DNA of 64,000 nt from Pleodorina starrii (lineage: Eukaryota; Chlorophyta; Chlorophyceae; Chlamydomonadales; Volvocaceae): assembly GCA_030267565.1 (NCBI GenBank), contig BRXU01000005.1, positions 2,917,501-2,981,500 of the forward strand. The letters are read 5' to 3'. A program made the position numbers and the translations under genes. Numbering within the stretch: the stretch's first letter is position 1; each line of letters begins with the position of its first letter. Of the stretch, positions 34,159-45,901 are shown piece by piece. Below the pieces are notes generated by a model. The model saw only the letters and a program-made list of their open reading frames with translations, was not told the origin of the DNA and made no database searches.

Positions 34159-36158
34159 AGTTTCTACATGGCTCGCAGAGCAGAGTATATTGGATAGTCG
34201 CACTGGTTAGTTTTCAGGAGCAGGCAGCAAACGGGATCAAGCTTTGTCGCGGCATCGCTTCGAGGTCGATTCGAGGCTCCGAGGCTCTTCCGGAAGCATT
34301 GAAGTAGGGGGGGGGTTGTATTATGAGAAGGGGGTTACATGCGGGAGGAAGGCATCCTGGGGGCCTTATGCGGGAGGGAGGCATCCGGCAGGCGCCGCAC
34401 GTGGTATTACGTGTACACGGCATTACGTGTGTCCTAAGATCCGGCAGCAGGAAGATGCGAATTTGCTTGCTTGCCAACCTTCTGAAAAGAAGGCGAAGAA
34501 GTAACGTTGTGTTGTCCGTCGAGTGCCGCGAAACGCGAGATTTGTGTTGCCAGGCTTTGAACCCCCTTTTGTGTCTTCGTTGAGGTTCGTTTGGCAGGTC
34601 TTTCGTTCACACTCGCCGTTCGCTGGTGATTATCCGGTCAGGAGGTTTATTGATTGCCGGCTCTGTGTGCGGTGCACCTCGCTACGCCAGTGTGCGCATT
34701 GAGTGAGTAAAGAGCGGTTGCGTATTCATGCGTGCTTCCCCTAGGGAGGCAGGGGGCTGTGAGAGCCCCCGGCGTGCAGGCTTAAGACGCGTGTCGTGCC
34801 GTGCTGCAAATTACTAACATCGTTGCTCAGTTCCATTTTCAGGGCCCGGAGCCGCTCGGTCCTGAGCGAATTTACGGCCGTTCTTGCTGGTAGGTATAAT
34901 CGTATAAACTCTGGTTGCTGGACCTGGTCTGCCCGCTCCGGGCAGTGTGCCTCGAGCGCTGTTCCGTTCTTTCCCGCCGTCGCTTTCGGCTGCGACCGTG
35001 GCCGGGTGATGTACTAGGCGCAAAATATTACTTTGTTAGGCGTTAGGCGTTCCTTGGTGCTGTACGTGCTCGGTATTTGTTTCGGTGATGCTTATCTTTC
35101 GTACACCGATGGGCGGCGGCGGGGGTTTGCCGCGTCGTGGCTCCGGAAGATTAAGATTAAGCTTCAGTTAGATGAGCTGCTGGCAGATGGCCCCTGACAC
35201 ATGTACGTACCAAGATAGCTTGCGTCAGGGCGACTGTACGAATTTTGACGACGGTGTATGACGACATCCCCGCCACGGGGTCCGGGGTCTCGTAGGTAGT
35301 CGCGGTGCGCTGAGAGTCCGCGACAGTCCGAACTGTCCTTAACTCTCGTGCGCCGAGAGTCGTCGTACAGATAGACTGTCCTGAATTCCCTGGGGGCACG
35401 CTTCGACGTGCTTTGTCCTCCCTCAGCTCTCACCAACATCAGCTTTGGCTGGCGCTGGGCCCGGTTGTTGCACCGTCCAAAACCCGTGCGGCCGACAATT
35501 GGTCATTTACATTTAGTCATCTACATGGTGACGGAATTCCCTGCCATATATTGCAATGCGCCGAGGGTCTGCCTGCCGCCGGTGCCGGTGCCGCTCTCTA
35601 CACTGCAGTGTGTTATCCACGGTGGTTCACATGCTCGGGCCGTGCTTCGTAGCCGCAGGTGACGGGGGCCGGCTTCATTCACGTCTGCACACGCACTCAC
35701 CCCCCTCACCACGCATGTGAGCCCCTCCTGGGCCAGTGTGGCCCTGTGCAACAGTACTGCCTTGCTAGTGTGAGGCCGGTTCCTGCCGTACCTCGGAAAT
35801 GCCATATACCTGCCGTACCTCGGAAAGGCCAAGAACCCTTACCCAGTACCTTGCAATGTCCACCCTATGTTGCAAGTCCAATGAGAGGCATGACGAGCGG
35901 ACGGTCGGGATTTCGGCTCCCCCACACCCATGCTCGCTCCACCGTGCCCGACTACAAAACGCATTTCGTCGTCTTAGGTCGTCTACGGTAGAACACCCCC
36001 AAATGGCTGCCGATGCGCCCGCAGCCTTGGGCACTGCCTCAACCGCCGCTGGCGCAGTCAAGGCAGCCCGCCGCGAGGCATCCGCCATGCAAGCCCTAAC
36101 GCCCCGCACCAGCCCTCTGGTCGATTGGACAATAAGAAGTAGAAGGGGCCCGAAGCCA
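34159..36158. other. Gap between convergent genes D and TIM14
   Basis: The stretch contains the 3' UTRs of both genes. Near 34320-34400 there are two imperfect copies of a GCGGGAGG(A/G)AGGCATCC motif and a repeated CATTACGTGT. No TGTAA was found for gene D on the plus strand. No other coding sequence was supported. Confidence 0.5.
35507..35511 (-). terminator. TGTAA polyadenylation signal of TIM14
   Basis: The minus strand reads TGTAA about 650 nt downstream of the TIM14 stop. It is the nearest clear match. Confidence 0.45.
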
Positions 36159-37819
36159 TCAGAAGGGCGAGCGCCCCGACTTCTTCTTGCCCAACAAGAG
36201 GTCCTTGGCCTCGTTGACCTTCGCCGCGATGAAGCTGCTGCCACCTGCGCAAAACACGGAGGACGGGAGGAGGAGGAGGCGGGGCGACATCGACCTTTTG
36301 CGATGGCACATGAACTATCCGTATCCATGGGGCCCCATGCCGCGCGGCCCCAGGCACGTGGAGCGCTCGTGTGGTCGAACCTCCAACTGAGCTGAACTGG
36401 TGTCCACCGCAAAAAGCAAGGCGGCGCGCCCTGCACCCGATCGGCCCCGCAGTCGGCCACATGGCGGTATTCTTCCTCCGGGGAGCTCCACCGCAAGTGT
36501 CTCGCGTCCCCCGCGCTGCCCTCCCGACTCTCTTCCCCCCGAGTAATATAATGCAGTCCCGCGGCCCCACGCCCCCCGACCCCGAGTCCCTTGTGCCGAC
36601 CACATCGTAGTAAGTAATCGACTCGCAAGCCAGTCGCACCCTAAACCCCGCAGCCGAACCACACCCGGGCTATCCCGCTGTGATGATTCCTCACTGTTCC
36701 ACCTGAGTCGGGGTGGTTCGCAACCATGATGCGGCGGTGAGCGTCCTTGATCCGCTCCTCGCCCGCCGACTCGCGGACACCCAAAATGAGCGACGCCTCG
36801 CGCTTGGTCATCTCCGGCAGGAAGCCGCCCTGCGGGTTCGCACGGCAGACGAGGCGAGGGGCCGCTTGTGGGCGCAGCAAACAGCGAATGTGGGTTCCAT
36901 TGGCACCCGCGCCGCAAAGGGCTTCAGCAGGCCACCAAAAAATGGAGGCAGCCCATCAAACTTGAGAGATACCATCGGGGGGATATGGGCTTGGAAAGGC
37001 AACAGCAGGGCAACATGGGGTTGTCATGAGTGTTAATATACCAGCAGCAGGCCCCGGGATGTACAGAGCTGAGGGGGGGGGATCCGGCGGATGCGGAGGG
37101 CCGTCTCCTCAAGCGGGAGGCGGCATACCGGTACCGGCCCCGCCCCGCCATCGCCCTCGGCAATAACGCCACCCGACCTGCAGGCTCACAGCCGGTCTGC
37201 GCAGTCTCGAGTCCCCTGCCACGCCCCGCCGCCCGCATGAAGAGGGTGTGGCAGATGAAGAGGGTGGGCCCACATACAACGCGGGCGCAGCAGCCCGAAG
37301 GCAGAGGGCGGCCTGCCGACTGGCGAGACAGCCCCCATACTAATTGGTGTCGCTGTATAGCCCAAAGCCCACCCAGGGGCGGGTGCCGGTATGGTCCTAT
37401 CGGCAAACCAACCTTGTAATATTGTTTTCCGACGTTCAAGATTGTCCCAGAGGAGGATTTGAATTTGAGGTAGGTCTGCACCGCCTGCTTGCCCACATAG
37501 GCTGCTGCCGCCACCCCGAGCCCAGCCATCAACGGGGACGCCTGAGAAGGGGAGGGGTGCGGGTAGGGCTTGGTCGTTTCATGGGCTGTTGCTCCAGAGG
37601 TACGTGGACACGGCTTCCGGTAGTACACGGCGGAGGCCGACTGGGTGAGCGTCCGTCATGAGAGGACGGTGCTGGCAAACAACAGCAGAATGCCCATGCA
37701 ATATACAACGTGGCATAACCCGCAGCAAGTGCCGCTGGCAGCCCGCTCAATACCAAACCCGCCGATGCTGATGATGGCACCCATCGTCATCTCCGCCGCG
37801 CCGCTGCAGGACCCACCAT
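36159..37819 (-). CDS. TIM14: Mitochondrial import motor J-protein TIM14/PAM18
   Basis: Membrane-anchored J-protein of the presequence translocase motor; with TIM16 it stimulates mitochondrial Hsp70 at the TIM23 channel. Four exons: 37819-37817 (just the ATG), 37541-37413, 36829-36703, 36244-36159; 345 nt, 114 aa, phases matching, close to the usual ~112 aa. Residues 2-20 (ASPLMAGLGVAAAAYVG) form the inner-membrane anchor. The linker ends QYYKGGFLPEMTKREA, as in plant TIM14. The J domain has SLILGVRESAGEERIKDAHR and the catalytic HPD at residues 83-85, then GGSSFIAAKVNEAKDLLLGK. It ends KKKSGRSPF. The initiator ATG sits directly before the donor GTGGGT, so coding exon 1 contributes one codon. 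That assignment is inferred from phase and from the M-A-(S/T)-P-L start of relatives. Confidence 0.92.
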
Positions 37820-38609
37820 CCTTGCGAGTGGCAGCGCCGAGGATGCCGCCTTTTTAGCTGCTCGATTGCGTTGACAAACTTAGGTCGCGCGCGTTTCACT
37901 ATCCTCCACGGACGCACGCACGCCGATTTTACAGAAGGCGGTGGAACAGTATACTGTATGTGTCGTAAGCGTGAATATGGACGTGTATATGTGACCAACT
38001 AGCTAGTCAGGTAAGGACAGAACTGCCAACGCTTTCCTTCAGCGATTACGTGCGGTCGAACTCGCCTCCAAACAAGCGTTCATAAAAGAACACTACCGCA
38101 TCAAGGTGCGCTATGTACGCCATAGCGTGGCCTTCAGCGGAGTGCAAGCGAGAGTCGCTGCACGGCAACCGTGAGGACGAGCTGCCAACCGCCTCCGAAT
38201 CAGAAGCTGACAAGAGTGCAAAGCGATTGTTGGCAGAAAGTCAGGTCTATCTGTCTAAGCCATCTATATGGTGTTCGGACCAGTTAGTGTTACTGTTGCT
38301 TCCGACACCATCGCCATCTCGCCGAGAGGGAACACACGGTGAGTCAAGATGAGGATCTTCCGCCAACATGCTCCCACCGAGGAGCTTACGTTGCATGCTC
38401 CTTGTTTACATTGGCACTCTCACAGATTATTGGGGGTCATGCTTCGAGGGACCAGCCGGTTGCACAAATGCGCTGTCTTAACAAAGACATATTGCGTTGA
38501 GATGAACGTGACAGCGAAAGGATCGCTGTACTGTCAACGCGTGCCGTCCCTCTTGTTGGTGCGGTCGCAGGGACGATCTGAGCCATCGCCCGGCTTCCCG
38601 ACGAGGAGT
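37820..38609. promoter_or_regulatory. Divergent promoter region of TIM14 and the GYF gene
   Basis: This 790-bp region lies between two divergently transcribed starts. It is moderately AT-rich. An in-frame open stretch directly upstream of the GYF ATG (38349-38609) could be additional N-terminal coding sequence or 5' UTR. No defined regulatory motif can be supported. Confidence 0.4.
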
Positions 38610-41600
38610 ATGAGCGGCGCAGGGCGTCCCCCGGCTGCCGCTGGGAGGGGCTTAGGGGCATCTGGTTGGGGCGTAGGCCTCCCGTTCTCCGGAACAGGCT
38701 GGAGTGGAGGTGCTTTTCCATCAGGTGTGTTGTTCCGCCCGACCAGTTGTGGTCCATGTGCGCGCCGTTACCGTGTCTCCATGTTTGGGACTCTATATGC
38801 GCACACGGTAACATGTCATTCCTAGGTCGATGCTTGTTGGGGCGCGCGTAGGGCAAGTGCATGCATTTTAATGCCAAGTGGCAAGACAACTGCGCGTGGG
38901 TTTGGCCGACTCGCGCTTTAGCTCATGTTCCTTTTGGGGAGCCTAGACACTTCAATGGGGTTTGCAGCCAACCTCGGGTGCACATTGGCGCCAACTACAC
39001 TCGGGCCACAGGCTGCGTCACCAGTCCGCCGATCGACCGCGAGCATAGTTCCGTTGTATGCGTAAACAAGACATATAGGACTCTACTGGCGCTCACCACT
39101 AGTAGACCTGTGTCGTGTGCGGTATCGATGCTGACTCAACCGTCTCCCTCCCGCTATTCGCACGCTCTATCCTTTTTTCAGGAAACGCCAATGTAGGTTG
39201 GGGTAACATCCCTCTGGGCACAGACAGCTCGAATCCGCTTCTGGGTGCGTCGGCGCTCGTTGGAGGAGGGGCAGCTTTCCCCGGCACCGTCACCACCGGC
39301 GCAGGCGCTGGCGGCGCCTCCAGCCAGCAGCGCCCCGGCGCCGCCGCAGCCGGCGGCACGGCCGTACCTGCAAGCCAGCCTCAGACCTCGGCACCGGCTG
39401 GCAACAAGGCACAGGCAGCAACCAGCAGCACCGCCGCGCAAGTCGCCACGCGGCCGCCTGGCGCCGCGGCGGGCGGTGCCGGCTCCGGCGCTCACCACGG
39501 AGCGGATCACCACGGAACCGGTGCTGGCGGCTACGGGGTCCCGGGCCAGCATGCAGCGCATGCGGCCGGCGTCGGCGCGGCACAGGGCGGCACCCTGGCC
39601 GGCCTGGAGGCGTTCTTCCTCGCCAACGCGTCCCCCGCCGGCACGCCAGCCTCGCAGCCGCTGCCGTCCGACCCATTCGACCAGACCGGCGGCAACCGCT
39701 CCGCGACGGCGGCGGCTGCGGCGGGCTGGGGCCAAATGGCGCTCGGCGGCGCCCCCGCGGGCGCCCAGGCGCACCACGGGGTCCACGGCGCGTCGGGATC
39801 GGCGGCGCTGCCGTCCTCGGGACCCCGCCCGCAGCTGATGGGACAGCAGGCAAACGCCGGCAACGTCATGGGTCACTACCAGACCCAGCCGCAGCAGCAG
39901 CAGCAGGTGCACGCTTCCTTCGGTCATCAACAGCAGCAGCAGCAACAGCAGCAGCAACAGCAGCAGCAGCAGCCCAACCAGCCGCGACTCACGCAGGAGC
40001 TCCTGCAGCAGCACACGGCCCATCATGGCGTTATGTACGGCAAATCCACGGCGGCGCCGCCGGAACAGGCGCAGCAGCAGCAGCAGCATCCGCAAGCGCA
40101 GCTGCAGCAGCAGCAGTACTCGCAGCAGCAGCAGCAGCAGCACCCGCAGCAGACGTCGGGGCCGCAGCAGGCCCAGGGCTTTGCGCCACAGCCGTTCCAG
40201 CCACCGCCACAGCAACAGCAGCAGCAGTCGCCGTCGCTGGCGCAGTGGCACCAGCAGCCGCAGCAGCACCAGCAGCAGCAGGCGCCGCTGGCCAAGGCTC
40301 CTCCGGGTGCGGCTGAGCTGCCTGCACTTCCCGAGACCACCAGCAGGGCCCCCTTCGAGGTGGCTTGGGAGTATCTGGATACCCAGGTGGGTGGGTTTTA
40401 GGGTTGCCGAAGGAACTAGGGTGACCGCGTCGGCACGACGGGGACGCCGCTCTTCGGCGTGGCTGTGCTGCTTGATTGCGTGTTTGAGCGGGCTGGAAGG
40501 GGCGGGCGGAGGAGCCGCCTCGCTCGGTGGGTGCGCTGCTGCAGCGAGGCCCGGCGCTAGGGGGACGGGAACATGCCGGCTGCCGCAGCTGCCTTGGGTT
40601 GTGCAGAGGCGGAGGCGGAGGCGCAGGGCCCCTTTTTTGACGGGGCAAACGGAGCATAGCCCTCATTTTTGGTGGACGTCTTGACAGGATTCGTGCGCTT
40701 TGGTTTTGCATCTTGCCACTTGCCGTGTTTCGCGCTGCAGGGCAACGTCCAGGGCCCTTTCCCAGTACGGAACATGTACGACTGGTGGTCCGCTGGTGAG
40801 TCAGCGCCGTCACTGTCCGGCGCGCGTGGCTGTCTGTCTTGTGGGTCGGGAAGTATTTAGTTGGTTCCTCTCCTCTAGTTGGCGTATCATGTAGGGCGAG
40901 CTATGGGCAGCCGGAAGGAACTACGTGCCTGCACGCGTGCTCGCTCGCTCGCTCGCTTGCTTGCCTGCTGTGTACCTGCGCCAATCATCGAATCATGCCC
41001 AACTGGGTCAACGCCCGTCATCTGCGTGCCCTGCCGGCGCGGTGCCTCCCCATTCGTGCCCCACCCGCGTCGCGCCCGTCGCGCCGCGCCGTGAGCCGAT
41101 CGATTCCTTCGCATGTGCGATACCCCAGCACCGCAGTGTCCGGTCGCCCCGGGTGGCCTCGGTCGCTTCTTGCGCTTCCTTCTGAACTTAATGCCTAGAT
41201 ACGCAGTTCGAGGAGTACGTGCAGTACGCGCTTCGTACTGGCTCTCGTCTGTGACCTGCGAAACGTTTCGTCCCTGACGCCAATCCCTGCGAGCAGCTAG
41301 GTCCCTCTCAGATGTTGTAAATGTCCGCACGTGACCCAGATCTGTACGCACGTGACCCAAACCAAAGTCGGCCTGTGTCGCCGCAGGCCACTTCGACTCC
41401 GGCGTCTACGTGCGCTGCGTGGGCGGCTACTGGACCCAGATCGGGCTGGTCATGAGGGACATCAACCGGGTCATGGGCGGCCAGCCCTTCCCGCCGCCCA
41501 CGCCGGCCGCCTCGGCAACGACGGGCCCGGCGCCCGTCTCGGGCTCCGCGCAGCAGCCGCCGCAGCAGCAGCCGCAGGTGGGGCAGTATAGGGGGCAGGG

Positions 41601-44600
41601 CAGTCGAGAGACAAGGCAGTAGGAAGGGCGATTGGGGAGGGACCGGTGCTAGGGCGGCGGCGAGCGCATGACACGGCGGGAGGCATGGATTGCATGGCCG
41701 GCGGGCCGGCCCTAGGGACCATTCTGCTGTGTGCGCGCGGCTGCGTAGGGCGCAACCACCCAGCCCGGACCCACAGACGTTCCCGAATCGGTCGGAGAAT
41801 ACCGTACTCGTCCAGCTCAGCAGCAGCGTCGACATGTGTACGGACGGAAGGGGGCGGGGTTGCCAGGGGACGCGAACACGCTATGTTCCATGTTCTACAC
41901 CCCTGCTTGGGGACTGGGCAGCTCAGGGCCCCTGACCGCCGCCTCGGATAATCCCCTCCGTGACGCCCCCGACCAACCAGGCCTGGTCTTCAGCCGCCGG
42001 GAGGCCCTCCGCGCAGCCCGCCGCCGCCGCCGCCGGTGCCGGCAGCGTGAAGGCGCCGCCACCGCCGCCGCCGCCGCCCGTGCAAGAGCACCAGGGGCCG
42101 TCGGGGCGGGCGCACGGGGCCGGGCCATCGGCCGCGGCGGCGGCACCGGCGGCCGCGGAGCCCGCCGGCGAGGCGGGGGACCGGCTTCAGGAGGCCGTGG
42201 GGCTGTTCTTCTGCGACCACAGCGCCGATCTGCACTGGTTCTATATGGATGACCAGGGGGTGGTGCAGGTGGGTGGCCCCGGGGGGCCTGTTGTGGGTGG
42301 TGTGTGGTGCCTGGTGCGGGGTATATAACTATATATTGGGTGCATGTGCAGGTGGGTTCCCGAGGGCCTTGGCGTGTGCGGAGTTTCTCGGGTCCGAAGG
42401 TTGCATGGGGCGCAGGAGGCGCAGGCGGCACGAGGGTGGGAGGGACGCGGGGGACTCCACAGAAGAGGAGCAGGGGGTGGTCCCGGGGGTGCAGGCACGA
42501 GGCGCCGGCTGATATGAGGTCGGTTGAGGGCGATGACAAGGAAGGTGCGCCACGGCAGCGCTGCATGTGTTAAGGGAGGGGCGTAAGGAGCGGCGTGAGG
42601 CGGGTCTGGGGCCCGTTCTGCTTGGGAGCAAGGCAGGACAAGCTGGGGTTGCGGACATGCAGAGGCTGGGTGGCTGGCTGCGCCCGCGAAGCTGAGCCCA
42701 CGACGCAAACACCCACGGAGCCAGCCTCCCTCCCCTTTCCTTCAGACTACAACGTCCACAGGGCTTCTTGTTTCATTGCTGCAAATTCTCCCTCCCCCTC
42801 CCTTTTTCCCTTTCTGTCCGCAGGGCCCCTTCCAGCCGTCCCGGATGATCAACTGGTGCAAGCAGGGCCACCTGCGCCTGGACGTGCGCGTGGTGGGCGT
42901 CGTACTGCCGGGCACGAACCAGTACGACAAGGACGTGCGGGTTCCGGAGCAGCTGTCGTCGGTGGGCCGGCATGGCGACCCGTGGTTCATCTCGATGGGG
43001 GCGCTGCTGGACGCCGTCGGGTCGCACCGCAAGTACCAGCCGCTGCGGATGGTGCGTTGGCGGCGGGCTGGGTGGCGGCGGGCTGGGTTGGGGTGGGGTC
43101 GTGAGGTGTTTGGAAGGCTTCGCGCTCCAAGCTCGTGGATGAGTGGGTAAAGGAGGAGATACCGCAGCGAAGGGACCCTGAAGCTCGTGGTCGGTGGGAC
43201 GCGCCAGCCGGGGAGGTGGGCGGTACCCTGACTGCGACCTTTACGTGGTCTGTGTGTGTATTTGTTTGTTTGTTTTTGTGTATGTGTGTGTTTGTGTGTG
43301 TGTGTGTGGATACAAGTCGGGTCCACTTAGGTAACCGATGCCGATGCCGCCGAAAGGACCACCAAGGCGTCGAGGTTGACGACCCGCCGCAGCGCGTCAA
43401 GAATGCGGGGAAAGACGCCCGCCCCAGCGCCCCAACCTTCGCGCCCTAACCCGCGTCCGCACCCGCACTGTCCACACTTCCCGCATTGTCCGCAGGAGGA
43501 TCTCCGCCGCGGCCGCCCTCCGCCCTCCTGGTCCGGCCTGCTGCCGGCGGGCCCCGCCAGCGGCGCCGGCGCCGGCGCCGGCGGCCGCAACGCGGCCCCG
43601 CCGGCGGCCCGCCAGGGCGCCCAGGACGCCAGGCTGGAGCACGGGTACGACAGATACGACAGGTACGGACGGCGGGCGCATGGGCATGCGTCGGCCAGGG
43701 AGCCTGGGGCTGTGGGGCGGTCGTGTGAGGAGGGAGCGTGCAGCGGGGCTTGCGTGCGTGAGGGTTTGAACCAGAACACTGTCTGGCTCGGCCCCGCACT
43801 CCGTGCGTGCGGCTCGGGGTTGTTTCAGGGTTTCAGGGTTGCAGGGTTGTAGGGCCTTGCATTCAATCTGGGCCGGACGGCGGCACGCGGACGGATGGGA
43901 TGAAGAGGACACGACATCCTCGAGACGTCGCCGGGGTCCAGGCGCCAAGCGGACCTTGGGACCACAACCCAGAGCGTATTTCTCATTTACTCATGGGTAC
44001 TCGTGGGTATTCGTGGGTACACGCGGAACTCGCGACTCGGGGCCTTATCAGGCAGGCAGGCAGGCAGGCAGGCGGGTGCGCGGCGGGCTCCAGCCGGAAG
44101 GGGGACCTACCTCCGTCGGGGGCTCCACGTGGCGCTCCTCGGCCACGGCGCCTGACAGACACGAGCAGGCACAGGTATACGACTTCAAGACACGAACGAC
44201 GGACATCCCTCCACCCGTATCCCACTTTGCAACCTGCACCGGGCTGCTCCAACCCCGCTCCACACCCCGTCCCGCGGTGCCCACAGGGACCGCGGCAACG
44301 CCCGCCAGCTCGACGGCTTCCGGCCACAGCAGCAGCAGCAGCAGCAGCAGGGCCCCGGTGCCAATCGGGACGCGCGCACCGGCGGCCGCGGCGGCGGCGA
44401 CGAGCAAGGCGCCCGCGGGCTGGGCGGCCGCAACGCGGCCCCAGGCGGCGGACCCACGGGCCGCGACGGTGGTTTCGGATCACGGGACGGATCGGCCCGC
44501 GGCGCGCCGCCCAGCGGCCGCAGCGCACAGGAGATTGTGGACGAGGCTCGTGCCGCCCGGCGGCAGCAGCAGCAGCCGCCTGCGGCGGGAGCGGCCGGTA

Positions 44601-45901
44601 GCGGCAGCGGCGGCCGGGACGGCGGGCCCAGCGGGGCCCGCGGCGGCGCCGCCGCTGGCGGTGCTGCCGCTGGCGGCGTTGCCCGCGGCGGCGGCGCCGG
44701 CGAGGACGCAGGCGCGCAGCGCGGGCGTCGCGGCGAGCGCGGCCCAGCGACGACACAGCAGCAGCAGCCGCAACAACAGCAGCAGGCCTCGGCGGAGCGC
44801 ACCCGCAAGGACACTGCCGGCGGCGCCACGGCGACGAAGGATCAGCAGCAGCAGCGGGGCGGCAGCGCCGCCGCTGCCGCCGCCGCCACCGCCGCTGCTG
44901 CTGGTGGCGCTCGCACCAACAGCACCACCCGGCGCGAGCGCGGCGGCGCGAACGCTGCCGGCCCGTCGGCAGCCGGCGGCAGCGCCAGCGCGGCGGCGCC
45001 AGCAGAGGGCAGCGCTGCCGCCGGTGGCGGCCGCGGCGGTAACGCCGCCGGCGGTCGGCGCGGCGACGCTGCGGGCAGCGGCGGCCGCGAGCGCGCCGCC
45101 GAGCCGGCGCCGGCTAGCGGCGGCGGCGCCGCTGCCGTGGCGGCGCCGGCACCGGCGGCCGCAGCGCCTGCTGGCGGCAGCGGCGGCGCGAAGGCCGCTG
45201 TGTCGGAGGTCGCCAAGGCTGCGGTGGCGCGGATTGTCAGCGGCGGCGGGGCGGCCGGCGGGAGGGGTGCAACAGGGGCGGTGGCCAAGGGCGCCGCCGC
45301 CGCGGCGGCGCCGCAGCCAGCGGCGTCTTCCAAGGCGCAGCAGTCGCAGCCCTCTCAGCGAGGCCTCGCCGTTTCGCTCAAGGCGGACGACACCGGCGAC
45401 ATCAAACTGAGCATCAGCTTGCGCTCGCCGGCCGGCGGCGGCGGCAGCGGCACGGACAGCGGCGCCGCTCCCGCAGGCGGCAAGGCCGCGACCAAGCCTG
45501 CCCCGGCGTCGGAGCCGGCGGCGGCGGCGGCAGCCGCAGCCCCGGCGCCGGCGTCAGGAAACGGCGGCGCCAAAGCCAAGGCGGCGGCGGCTGAGGGCGG
45601 CAAGGCGGAGCCACAGCCGGCGGCGGCGGCGGCCGCAGCGCCCGCCGCTCCCTCGGCCCCGGCACCCCCGCCGGCGGCGCCGCCGGCGCCGCAGCAGCAG
45701 CCGCAGTCGAAGCCGGCGGGAAAGGACGTGGCGATGTCGCTGCGCACGGATGAGTCTGGCTCCATCAAGATTAACCTCCGCGCCCGCGGTGGCGAGGGAG
45801 CTGGCGGCGGCGGTGAGGCCGCCGGCGGCGGCGGCGGCAACGGCGGCGGCCGGCCGGTGCCGGTGGCTCATCCGCTGAGCTTCACGGACGCGGACGCCTG
45901 A
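38610..45901 (+). CDS. Protein with two GYF domains
   Basis: GYF domains bind proline-rich peptides and occur in mRNA decay, translation-repression and splicing factors (GIGYF, CD2BP2). Exons: 38610-38724, 39182-40386, 40741-40795, 41387-41577, 41981-42268, 42824-43051, 43496-43662, 44287-45901; 3864 nt, 1287 aa, phases matching. GYF1 at ~430-475 reads VAWEYLDTQGNVQGPFP then MYDWWSAGHFDSG. GYF2 at ~606-645 reads HWFYMDDQGVVQGPFQ then MINWCKQGHL. Each domain is split by a phase-0 intron near QGPF. Residues ~250-420 are polyGln-rich; ~750-1287 are Gly/Ala/Arg-rich with polyGln. A short motif recurs near the C-terminus: LAVSLKADDTGDIKLSIS at ~1110 and VAMSLRTDESGSIKINLR at ~1231. The order and length suggest a GIGYF-like scaffold, but orthology is not shown. 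The start MSGAGRPP is the best guess; the frame stays open upstream. Confidence 0.9.
43280..43310. repeat. (GT)n microsatellite
   Basis: A GT-rich run with GTTT interruptions, lying in the sixth intron of the GYF gene. Confidence 0.85.
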
